Shown here: one piece after another, positions 1 through 5,048 of the stretch | Layout of the letters: each line of letters opens with the position of its first letter | How positions within the stretch are numbered: the first letter of the stretch is position 1 | Assembly (NCBI GenBank): GCA_002708465.1 | Contig: PAOC01000030.1 | Span: 4,268-9,315 of the forward strand | Direction of reading: 5' to 3' | Source of the DNA: Planctomycetota bacterium | Lineage (GTDB): Bacteria > Planctomycetota > UBA8108 | Length of the DNA: 5,048 nt | Program-made: the position numbers and the translations under genes | Notes under the pieces: model-generated | Told to the model about the DNA's origin: nothing | The model's database searches: none | What the model saw: the letters and a program-made list of their open reading frames with translations, nothing else

Positions 1-120
1 GGAAAGAAGCTTGCCGAGGTCAAGCTGAAGTCGTTGCCTGCCTGGGATGGCCTCGCGGCGGCGAATGGCCGCCTGTATCTTTCGACAATCGATGGCAAGG
101 TGATCTGCTTCGGGAAGTGA
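1..120 (+). CDS. C-terminal end of a PQQ-type beta-propeller (BamB-like) protein, partial
   Basis: Frame 1 is open from the window edge to a TGA at 118-120 and encodes 39 residues ending in LYLSTIDGKVICFGK. The pattern 'W-D-G-L-A-A-A-N-G-R-L-Y-L-S-T-x-D-G-K-V-x-C-F' is that of a PQQ/quinoprotein-type beta-propeller blade: a strand pair with a G-R-L-Y-L strand followed by a D-G-K-V-x-C-F strand. Such a blade often closes secreted or periplasmic propeller proteins, which are abundant in Planctomycetota and Verrucomicrobiota. Only the last blade is visible, so the substrate, the other domains and any signal peptide are unknown. The gene converges on the Kdo kinase-like gene with nine bases between the stop codons. 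The family assignment is inferred from the motif; that this is a real coding end is supported by the good amino-acid pattern and the stop just before the convergent gene. Confidence 0.7.
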   Translation, partial: GKKLAEVKLKSLPAWDGLAAANGRLYLSTIDGKVICFGK

Positions 121-129
121 GCGGTTTTT

Positions 130-858
130 TCAGGCTGCGTTGTAGCCCTCCTGGAGAGACTGCCAGTCGGTTGTCGTGAAGTGGAAGGTTTCCTCCTGCC
201 GGCGCCACTTCTTCAGCGAGCGCTTGAGGCGTTCGAGATTGGCGTTCTTCCAGGATCCTGGGTCTCTCAGCTCAGCCTTGTCGAAGTCGATGAGAAAGAT
301 CTTTTCATTCTGGATGAGGATGTTGGCGGCGTTGAGGTCGCTGTGCAGAATGCCGTGATCGTGGAATCTCCTGATGGTGCCGCCCACCGCCCTCCAGCTC
401 TTCTCCTCAAGCTGAGCCTGCTGAAGAAGGGCGCCTAACGGTCTCGCGTCTTCAATCTCGTGGGTCAGCAGGTCTCCCCGGTAGAACCCGGCCCCACCGC
501 AGAGGCGAATTCCGGCCGGCCGGGGCGCCGGCAGTCCGAGTTCGACCAGCTTTCCAAGGAGCTTCCATTCGAGGTAGGGACGACTGCTCTCCAGTGAGCC
601 GCCAAGATAACGGTCCGAAATAACCTTTCCCAGCAGGCCTCCCCTGAGATAGTGACGCAGGACCAGCCTGTTGGAACCCCAGGTGAAAAAATAAGCCGAG
701 CCCCTTCCTTCAGCCGTGGCGGTTACCACCTCGCTTTCCCGGAGGAACTCTGGATCGAAGAGCCTGGGCCAGATCTCGGGTTGGATATCCTCGATGGCTC
801 CATCGTAGACAATCTGCTCAGCGCCTCTCTGCAGCCTTAGCTCATCGATAGCTTTCAC
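130..858 (-). CDS. kdkA: 3-deoxy-D-manno-octulosonic acid (Kdo) kinase-like protein, LPS core kinase family
   Basis: From a GTG at 858 the product is 242 residues, close to the roughly 240 of known Kdo kinases. These ATP-dependent enzymes phosphorylate the Kdo of lipid A-Kdo at the inner face of the cytoplasmic membrane. Landmarks in this numbering are an A-E-G-R-G-S-A-Y-F stretch near 49-57, VLRHYLRGGLLGK near 66-78 (family signature), the catalytic loop HSDLNAANILI at 172-182 with Asp174 and Asn179, and the metal-binding DFDK at 191-194. It ends in an N-L-x-R-L-K-R-S-L-K-K basic helix and a T-x-x-D-W-x-x-L-x-x-G-Y tail. The frame stays open upstream to an ATG at 1059. That longer form (309 aa) would overlap the start of the divergent glycosyltransferase by 114 bases, and its extra 67 residues do not look like the family, so I prefer GTG 858. 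No strong Shine-Dalgarno sequence precedes this GTG; a CTG at 870 is another possible start. The family call is firm, while Kdo specificity rather than another LPS sugar is inferred. Confidence 0.85.
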   Translation of the reverse strand: MKAIDELRLQRGAEQIVYDGAIEDIQPEIWPRLFDPEFLRESEVVTATAEGRGSAYFFTWGSNRLVLRHYLRGGLLGKVISDRYLGGSLESSRPYLEWKLLGKLVELGLPAPRPAGIRLCGGAGFYRGDLLTHEIEDARPLGALLQQAQLEEKSWRAVGGTIRRFHDHGILHSDLNAANILIQNEKIFLIDFDKAELRDPGSWKNANLERLKRSLKKWRRQEETFHFTTTDWQSLQEGYNAA

Positions 859-945
859 TTCAGGTACCAGTTCGTCGGTTTGTCCTAGGCTCCTATCCCA
901 TCGCGGGTATTGCTTTTTCCACCCGAGAGCCTGTAATGAGAGCCT
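859..945. promoter_or_regulatory. Divergent intergenic region between Kdo kinase and glycosyltransferase genes
   Basis: These 87 bases separate the two divergent start codons and must carry the promoters if neither gene is read from further away. On the + strand a TGTAAT hexamer at 932-937 resembles a sigma-70 -10 box (five of six). A poor -35 candidate, TTGCTT at 910-915, lies 16 bases upstream. This spacing would put the transcription start almost on the ATG at 946, giving a near-leaderless message, so the assignment is tentative. On the minus strand an AGGAG at 894-890 is too far from the GTG at 858 to serve as its ribosome site. An exact direct repeat lies at the right end and is listed separately. 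Confidence 0.35.
925..945 (+). repeat. Perfect 8-bp direct repeat GAGAGCCT, 13-bp period
   Basis: GAGAGCCT occurs at 925-932 and again at 938-945, separated by GTAAT. The second copy ends on the base before the ATG of the glycosyltransferase gene, and its GAGAG is the only purine-rich sequence placed to act as a weak ribosome-binding site (three bases from the ATG). A 13-base period is not a full helical turn multiple, so a paired operator is not clearly favoured; a small tandem duplication is equally possible. Confidence 0.5.
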
Positions 946-1998
946 ATGAAACCATCTCTCCCGCTCAATCAACCACCCAAATCCATTTGTATCCTGAGGC
1001 TTTCGGCCATTGGCGATTGCACCCACGTGGTGCCGATGGTCCGCACGATTCAGAAGCACTGGCCCGGGGTCGGGATTACCTGGATCATTGGTAAGCTGGA
1101 GGCTTCACTGGTCGGGGATATCGAGGGAGTCGAGTTTATCGTTTTTGACAAGAGCCGTCGCTTCAGGGCGTTCGCTGATCTGCGCCGCGCGCTCGCAGGC
1201 CGGAGCTTCGATGTCCTGCTGAACCTGCAGGTCGCCCTTCGTGCCAGTATCGTGAGTCTCTTCGTCAAGGCTCCTGTCCGTTTGGGCTATGACAGGGAGA
1301 GGGCCAGGGATGCCCAGCGGTTCTTTACCACTCACCGGGTTGAGGCCGTTGAGCGCCAGCATGTACTCGACAGCTTCTTTGAATTTACCCGGGCGCTGGG
1401 GCTCGATGAGAGGGAGCTCGAAGGGACCCTGCCGATACCTTCCGCCGCCCGGGAATTCGCGGCCTCGAGATTCGACCGCGGAAGAGAGGTTCTCGCGATC
1501 AACGCTTCCGCCAGCAAGGCGATTCGCAACTGGAGCGTGGAGGGCTACGCCGCTGTCGTCGATCATGCGGCCGCGAAGCTTGGCCTGGATGTAGTTCTTA
1601 CCGGGGGACCCTTGACGGCCGAGGCCGAGCTGGCCGAGGCCATCGAGAAGGCCGCTGACAGCAGGCTGCTCAACCTGGTGGGGAAAACCAGCCTCAAGGA
1701 GCTGTTGGCGGTGATTGAGCGCGCCAGCGTCCTCGTGGCGCCCGATACGGGGCCAGCCCATATGGGGACCACAGTCGGGACCCCCGTCATCGGGCTCTAT
1801 GCGGCCAGCAACCCCCTGCGTTCGGGACCCTACCTGAGCCTCGAGCATACCGTGAACAATTACGCCGAGGCTCTGCAGGCCGGATGTGGGGCCAGGGTCG
1901 ACGACGTGAGGTGGGGGACCCGGGTTAGATCCTCCGCCGCGATGGAGACCATCACGGTCGAACAGGTCATCGAGAAGCTGGACCCGATTTTCAGCTGA
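946..1998 (+). CDS. Glycosyltransferase family 9, LPS heptosyltransferase (WaaC/WaaF) type
   Basis: This 350-residue protein has the two-Rossmann (GT-B) layout and usual length of LPS heptosyltransferases, which transfer L-glycero-D-manno-heptose from ADP-heptose to the inner core on the cytoplasmic side. The N-terminal strand SICILRLSAIGD at 13-24 carries the conserved aspartate (Asp24) that follows the family's R-L-S-A-I-G motif, and H-V-V-P-M-V-R follows it. The second domain begins near 182 with EVLAINASASKAIRNW. It contains the nucleotide-sugar site VLTGGP at 217-222 and the strongly conserved VAPDTGPAHMGTTVGTPVIGLY at 264-285 (Asp267, Gly269, His272), then A-A-S-N-P-L-R-S-G-P-Y. The ATG at 946 is the first start after an in-frame TGA at 937-939, and it places the first strand where the family has it. 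It is divergent from the Kdo kinase-like gene, a pairing that suggests one LPS core locus. Whether the acceptor is Kdo, heptose or another sugar cannot be told from sequence alone. Confidence 0.9.
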   Translation: MKPSLPLNQPPKSICILRLSAIGDCTHVVPMVRTIQKHWPGVGITWIIGKLEASLVGDIEGVEFIVFDKSRRFRAFADLRRALAGRSFDVLLNLQVALRASIVSLFVKAPVRLGYDRERARDAQRFFTTHRVEAVERQHVLDSFFEFTRALGLDERELEGTLPIPSAAREFAASRFDRGREVLAINASASKAIRNWSVEGYAAVVDHAAAKLGLDVVLTGGPLTAEAELAEAIEKAADSRLLNLVGKTSLKELLAVIERASVLVAPDTGPAHMGTTVGTPVIGLYAASNPLRSGPYLSLEHTVNNYAEALQAGCGARVDDVRWGTRVRSSAAMETITVEQVIEKLDPIFS

Positions 1999-2025
1999 GA
2001 TCCATCGCTGACGACAATCGGTCTG

Positions 2026-2742
2026 TTAGCTTCGTGAGAAGGGTCCGGAGCGTTTTGCGCCACGAGTTTCGAGAGCCCTGGGCGGGCCGAGTATGACCTG
2101 GCAGATGACAGCCTGCCGCAGGGTGATGTTGCCGACGCCGAGCGCCGCAGGCAGCCGCAGTCGGCGGTTGCTGGTTCTGCGTGTTCGGGACTGGGTGCTC
2201 GTATGTACAGCGAGCTCTTCCCCTATCTCCAGATCCTGTTGCCGAATCCGCGTCTCGAAAGAGCGGGGCAGGGCGACACTGGTCTGGATATCCATGCTGT
2301 GGGGATGGAGGATCTCCTTGCGGGGGTCGCGTATGGTGTCGGGAATCCTGTCGCCGGAGCGGCGCTTCTTTGCGGGTTGCGTACCTCCCGCGGCCCGGGC
2401 GGCATCCTTCGGGGGGCGGACTGGCTGGGTCGCGGGGACCTCGCTTGCTTGCAGGGCGGGGACACCTTCGAGTCCATCATCGCCGAAGTAGGCGTCCTCC
2501 GGGTTCCTGGCCCCGCTCTTCGAAGCGCTGGGGGCTTGCGCCTGCCTGGTCGCGATAGTTTCTTCGTTTTGACGAAGCTTATCAAGAATCTCGAGGGCTG
2601 GGCTCTTCGGCCGGGGAACACGTTCACCCCGGTCCGGAACCTTCCTGCCCGAGGTGAGGTTCCGCATGATGAAACGAATAATCCCGCCTCCGAAGACGAC
2701 CAGGAGGATGAGAAGCTGAATCCAGTCGATCTTTCCCGGCAT
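2026..2742 (-). CDS. Uncharacterised single-pass membrane protein coupled to floA
   Basis: I do not recognise a named family for this 238-residue protein. It starts with a short charged segment and one hydrophobic helix at about 6-26 (IDWIQLLILLVVFGGGIIRFI), followed by basic residues R27-R34. This predicts an N-out, C-in anchor by the positive-inside rule. Residues 30-195 are mostly low-complexity, rich in Pro, Ala, Arg, Ser and Glu, and likely disordered, with a K-x-x-A-L-E-I-L-D-K-L-R helix near 46-57. The C-terminal region has a compact hydrophobic helix with LRQAVICQVILGPPRAL at 208-224, then a basic tail. I recall a similar 'E-I-L-G-P-P-x-A-L-R' ending in hypothetical proteins of PVC bacteria, but cannot confirm it here. 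The ATG at 2742 shares its A with the floA TGA (TGATG), and GGAGG lies 9 bases upstream, so the start is firm and translation is probably coupled. It is the last gene of the operon and converges on the glycosyltransferase gene. A 209-residue reading on the other strand is a shadow. Confidence 0.75.
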   Translation of the reverse strand: MPGKIDWIQLLILLVVFGGGIIRFIMRNLTSGRKVPDRGERVPRPKSPALEILDKLRQNEETIATRQAQAPSASKSGARNPEDAYFGDDGLEGVPALQASEVPATQPVRPPKDAARAAGGTQPAKKRRSGDRIPDTIRDPRKEILHPHSMDIQTSVALPRSFETRIRQQDLEIGEELAVHTSTQSRTRRTSNRRLRLPAALGVGNITLRQAVICQVILGPPRALETRGAKRSGPFSRS

Positions 2743-3755
2743 CAGATGCCGCCTCCATCGTTTTCATCATCCTCTTCATTCGAGAGACTCTTCCTCATTT
2801 CTGTGTCGGCCTGGATATTGCGGAGGTTGTAATAGTCCATGATTCCAAGGTTGCCGCTGTTGAAGGCTCCGGCGATTGCCCGGGGGATCTCGGCCTCGGC
2901 GAGGATGACCTTGGCCTGGTTCTCCTTGCCCAGCGCTTCCATCTCCTGGCCGCGGGCGACCGCGCGGGCTCTCTGGGCCTCCGCCTCGGCTTGCGCCCGG
3001 CGTTTTTCGGCCTCGGCCTGGTTGGCCATCAGCACCGCGCCGATGTTCTCCCCTACATCGATATCGGCAATATCGATCGAGACGATCTCGTAGGCGGTGC
3101 CCGCGTCGAGGCCCGCATCGAGAACCTCCTGGGAGATCTTGCGGGGATTCGCGAGGACCGTCTTGTGGCTTTCAGCCTGGCCAATACCAGAGACGATTCC
3201 TTCGCCGACTCGCGCGATGACAGTCTCCTCTGTTGCGCCTCCGACAAGTCTCTCGATGTTGGTGCGGACGGTTACCCGCGCCTTGCACCTCAGCTGGATT
3301 CCATTGGCCGCGACGGCATCTACCGTCGCCTTGCCCGATTCCGCGCTCGGGCAGTCGATGACCTTCGGGTGGACGCTGGTCCTGACCGCGTCGAGAACAT
3401 CGCGCCCGGCGAGATCGATTGCCGCGGCGCGGTCAAAGGTGAGCGGGATGTTGGCGCGGTCGGCCGCGACCAGGGCGCGCACTGTAGCGGTTACGTTTCC
3501 GCGGGCGAGAACATGGGCCTGGAGCTTGTCGATGGAGACGGGAACACCCGCCTTGTGGGCCATCACCAGGACATCGATGATCAGCCTCGAGTTGAGCTTT
3601 CGCAGGAACATCCCGACAAATTCAAACACCCCTACGGGGCAGCCGGAGGCCCTGGCCTGCAGCCAGAGGGAGCCGAACTTGATGAAGAAGAAAAGAAAGA
3701 AGACGAAGACCAGCAGCCCGAAAAGACCGGCGATCATTAATAAATTATCATCCAT
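2742..3755 (-). CDS. floA: FloA, bacterial flotillin-like protein
   Basis: The 337-residue product matches Bacillus FloA/YqfA (about 330 aa) along its length as I recall that sequence. Flotillins of this class form oligomers on the inner leaflet and organise functional membrane microdomains. Residues 5-32 form one hydrophobic segment ([20 protein letters not shown]...). The SPFH/PHB region follows with family landmarks [23 protein letters not shown] (66-88), [29 protein letters not shown] (105-133), [31 protein letters not shown] (159-189) and [22 protein letters not shown] (219-240). An Ala/Glu/Arg-rich coiled coil spans about 245-290, then the conserved [21 protein letters not shown] (301-321) and an acidic tail [11 protein letters not shown]. 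Between K-V-I and L-R-C-K-A-R it carries about seven extra residues relative to Bacillus FloA. The ATG at 3755 has AGGAG 7 bases upstream and overlaps the end of the short NfeD gene by 8 bases. Confidence 0.96.
   Translation of the reverse strand: MDDNLLMIAGLFGLLVFVFFLFFFIKFGSLWLQARASGCPVGVFEFVGMFLRKLNSRLIIDVLVMAHKAGVPVSIDKLQAHVLARGNVTATVRALVAADRANIPLTFDRAAAIDLAGRDVLDAVRTSVHPKVIDCPSAESGKATVDAVAANGIQLRCKARVTVRTNIERLVGGATEETVIARVGEGIVSGIGQAESHKTVLANPRKISQEVLDAGLDAGTAYEIVSIDIADIDVGENIGAVLMANQAEAEKRRAQAEAEAQRARAVARGQEMEALGKENQAKVILAEAEIPRAIAGAFNSGNLGIMDYYNLRNIQADTEMRKSLSNEEDDENDGGGI
2752..2756 (-). promoter_or_regulatory. Shine-Dalgarno GGAGG for the gene after floA, inside the floA 3' end
   Basis: Read on the minus strand, GGAGG ends 9 bases before the ATG at 2742. 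It is embedded in the glycine codons of the FloA C-terminus (D-G-G-G-I). Together with the TGATG stop/start overlap it fixes the start of the 238-residue protein and points to re-initiation by ribosomes finishing floA. Confidence 0.75.
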
Positions 3756-4254
3756 TACCTGACTCCTGTGATTGTTTTTCAGTCTCGGGCAGCTCTCTTA
3801 CGACCACCCGGTTCCCACTGGTTTCTACTACTTTAATCAATTTTCCGTTTTCGATAAAGCCGCTGGATGCGACTACGTCAACTCTCTTGCCATCGATCAG
3901 GGCCACGCCTGCCGGCCGGAGAGCCGATTTTGTCACGCCGGACCTTCCCATGATCTCGCCGAGGCTATTGTCGACCGCGGTGAAGGCATCCGAATTCTGG
4001 GTCTCCGTCAGGCTGATCCGTCTGAGCATGAAGGAGAACATGGAGATGACAAAGACAGCCCCCCCGATACCGGTCATAGATCCCAGCAGCATCTTTCCCT
4101 GGTGGAAGAAGCTGTAGATTCCGAGGCCCAGCGCGGCGAGAGCCACTATGCCGATGATTCCCCCTGAGGGTATGAATACCTCCAGGAAGATGAGAGCTAC
4201 TCCGATTCCCAGGAGGAGCCAGGTGAAGAAGGGGTCAGAGATGATGGCATCCAT
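3748..4254 (-). CDS. Short NfeD family protein (NfeD2/NfeD1a type, membrane segments plus OB fold)
   Basis: This 168-residue protein has no protease domain. It starts [35 protein letters not shown], typical of the membrane part of NfeD, where an E-x-x-x-P-x-G-G turn joins the first two helices. Predicted membrane segments are at about 9-27, 31-50 and 58-78. The C-terminal domain (about 100-154) is an NfeD OB fold with the family pattern G-x-S-G-V-x-x-S-x-[20 protein letters not shown] and [11 protein letters not shown]. The final residues are a charged E/Q/S-rich tail. Short NfeD proteins are commonly encoded next to flotillins and are thought to interact with them through this soluble domain. 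The ATG at 4254 is preceded by GGAGA (4263-4259) with 4 bases between. The gene follows the long nfeD by 12 bases and overlaps floA by 8. Confidence 0.92.
   Translation of the reverse strand: MDAIISDPFFTWLLLGIGVALIFLEVFIPSGGIIGIVALAALGLGIYSFFHQGKMLLGSMTGIGGAVFVISMFSFMLRRISLTETQNSDAFTAVDNSLGEIMGRSGVTKSALRPAGVALIDGKRVDVVASSGFIENGKLIKVVETSGNRVVVRELPETEKQSQESGNG
3763..3767 (-). promoter_or_regulatory. Shine-Dalgarno AGGAG for floA, inside the end of the short nfeD gene
   Basis: AGGAG on the minus strand lies 7 bases before the floA ATG at 3755 and within the last codons of the upstream NfeD2-type gene (encoding S-Q-E-S-G-N-G). The spacing is ideal and decides the floA start. Because the site is inside the preceding reading frame, ribosomes on that gene would cover it until they terminate, which suggests coupling. 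Confidence 0.8.
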
Positions 4255-4258
4255 ATTT

Positions 4259-4263
4259 TCTCC
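4259..4263 (-). promoter_or_regulatory. Shine-Dalgarno GGAGA for the short nfeD gene
   Basis: On the minus strand GGAGA lies within the 12-base gap between the long nfeD TAG (4269-4267) and the ATG at 4254, about 4 bases before that ATG. It supports the chosen start and independent initiation of the second NfeD gene within one transcript. Confidence 0.6.
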
Positions 4264-4266
4264 AGT

Positions 4267-5048
4267 CTAGCCGGTCTCTTCGACGCGTGAAACGACAATT
4301 CGTGTCGAGGTGTATTCCCGGATAACCACCCGCTCGCCTTTTTCAATGAACTCGCCATCTGCGACCACGTCCAGCCTCTGGCCATCCTCAAGCGAGATGA
4401 TCCCTGCTGGGCGCAGCGGTGATTCGCAAATCCCGGCCTTGCCTAGCAGGAGAGCCTTTTCTCTGCGGGAATCCTCAGCCGTATCAGCGTCGGGGACTCC
4501 CGTGATGGACGACTTGCTGACGATTCCATCGCTGACGCTGGCCGGTAGGAAACGCAGGATTGCGAAGAACAGGGCCGCCGCCGCGCCAAGGCCGGAGGAG
4601 ATCAGCAGGAAGGCCTCCTTGAGATTCAGCTGCTCCCCGCCGGGGATGGCTGTGCTGGGCACCATGATCATGATGAGACTGCCGAAGCAGAGGAGCGCCC
4701 CGGCTATGGCGAAGATCGCTATTCCCGGCATCAGGCCCAACTCAAGTCCGATGAGACCGAGCCCGACGAGAAAGAGCGCGACCTCGAACCAGGTGGTGGT
4801 GGGCTCGAGTGAGCCGCTCTCAGGAAAAAAACCTCCGCTGACGAGCAAGGTAAAACACAGTATCGCGATGGTCCCGGGAACCATGGTTCCGAGCATCTTC
4901 AGCTCGATGGTGATGCCGAGGATAATGCCGAGCACGAGAAAGAACCGGGTCAGCGGGTGGTTCAGGAAATCAACCAGACCCTGTCCGCTGAGATTTTTTT
5001 TCTTGATGGCTCCTCTGCCGACGACAAAGACGGATTCTTCAGGCAGGA
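4267..5048 (-). CDS. nfeD: Long NfeD family protein (ClpP-class protease fusion expected), C-terminal part only
   Basis: The minus-strand frame is open from the TAG at 4269-4267 to the window edge, giving 259 residues. A GTG at 4935 would give 222 residues but is not the likely start, because the 37 codons upstream continue an NfeD-like sequence (LSGQGLVDFLNHPLTRFF). In long NfeD proteins that stretch joins an N-terminal ClpP-like serine protease domain to the membrane part; here the protease domain would lie beyond the window and is inferred, not seen. In the 259-residue numbering, hydrophobic segments lie at about 34-48, 54-70, 86-104, 106-129 and 145-167, including the E-L-G-L-M-P-G-I-A-I-F turn. 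The C-terminal OB fold (about 200-253) has L-G-K-A-G-I-C-E-S-P-L-R-P-A-G, D-G-Q-R-L-D-V-V-A-D-G-E-F-I-E-K-G and a final R-I-V-V-S-R strand. Long NfeD proteases in other species cleave stomatin-type partners, so FloA, encoded two genes on, is the obvious partner. It is the first visible gene of the operon; the promoter is outside the window. Confidence 0.9.
   Translation of the reverse strand, partial: LPEESVFVVGRGAIKKKNLSGQGLVDFLNHPLTRFFLVLGIILGITIELKMLGTMVPGTIAILCFTLLVSGGFFPESGSLEPTTTWFEVALFLVGLGLIGLELGLMPGIAIFAIAGALLCFGSLIMIMVPSTAIPGGEQLNLKEAFLLISSGLGAAAALFFAILRFLPASVSDGIVSKSSITGVPDADTAEDSRREKALLLGKAGICESPLRPAGIISLEDGQRLDVVADGEFIEKGERVVIREYTSTRIVVSRVEETG

Noticed and set aside
102..130. Possible intrinsic terminator: CTTCGGGAAG followed by six T bases
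   Set aside because: The stem is only three to four base pairs and is separated from the T run by about eight bases, so it is too weak to call.
885..896. TAGGCTCCTA short palindrome in the divergent intergenic region
   Set aside because: Arms of four bases around a two-base centre are too short to distinguish from chance.
1105..1848. 247-residue open frame on the minus strand, antisense to the glycosyltransferase
   Set aside because: It lies wholly inside a clear GT9 gene, has no recognisable motif or hydrophobic pattern, and long antisense frames are expected in GC-rich coding DNA.
1999..2025. Bidirectional terminator between the convergent glycosyltransferase gene and the floA operon
   Set aside because: The 27-base gap shows no stable inverted repeat and no T run on either strand.
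2203..2832. 209-residue plus-strand open frame opposite the unrecognised membrane protein
   Set aside because: The minus-strand reading has a membrane helix, a ribosome site and stop/start coupling to floA. The plus-strand frame has none of these and runs into the floA 3' end.
2991..3740. 249-residue plus-strand open frame antisense to floA
   Set aside because: Asp/Arg/Gly-rich composition with no domain is what the complement of floA codons gives; FloA on the other strand is unmistakable.
4267..4935. GTG at 4935 as the start of the long NfeD gene
   Set aside because: The 37 upstream codons continue in frame with NfeD-like sequence to the window edge, and the start would fall inside the first membrane helix.

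Overview
The window reads as GC-rich chromosomal DNA from a Gram-negative bacterium. The best guess is the Planctomycetota/Verrucomicrobiota (PVC) group, with moderate confidence. Three things support this: a PQQ-type beta-propeller tail at the left edge, a Kdo-kinase/heptosyltransferase pair that implies lipopolysaccharide, and a long NfeD - short NfeD - FloA - small membrane protein cluster of a kind I associate with PVC genomes. No 16S rRNA or other marker gene is present, so this rests on gene content only.

Left part (1-1998), cell-envelope sugar genes. The last 39 codons of a beta-propeller protein end at 120 on the + strand. It converges on a minus-strand Kdo kinase-like gene (about 130-858) across a 9-base gap. 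That gene is divergent from a plus-strand family 9 glycosyltransferase (946-1998) of the LPS heptosyltransferase type. The space between them (859-945) is the only real intergenic region in the window. It probably holds the promoters for both genes, and it contains a perfect 8-base direct repeat ending at the base before the glycosyltransferase start codon. Both enzymes would act on the inner core of lipopolysaccharide at the cytoplasmic face of the inner membrane.

Right part (2026-5048), a minus-strand flotillin operon, transcribed right to left. In transcription order it contains: the C-terminal part of a long NfeD whose protease domain lies beyond the window edge; a short NfeD2-type protein with membrane segments and an OB fold; FloA (bacterial flotillin); and an unrecognised 238-residue single-pass membrane protein. 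The genes are packed tightly: a 12-base gap, then an 8-base overlap, then a 1-base TGATG overlap. Each downstream gene has a visible Shine-Dalgarno sequence. NfeD and flotillin proteins are known partners in membrane microdomains. The coupled fourth gene is the least explained part and the best candidate for something new. The operon converges on the glycosyltransferase gene with 27 bases between stop codons.

I saw no RNA genes, mobile elements, CRISPR arrays or convincing intrinsic terminators. There is no gene-free stretch over 300 bases.
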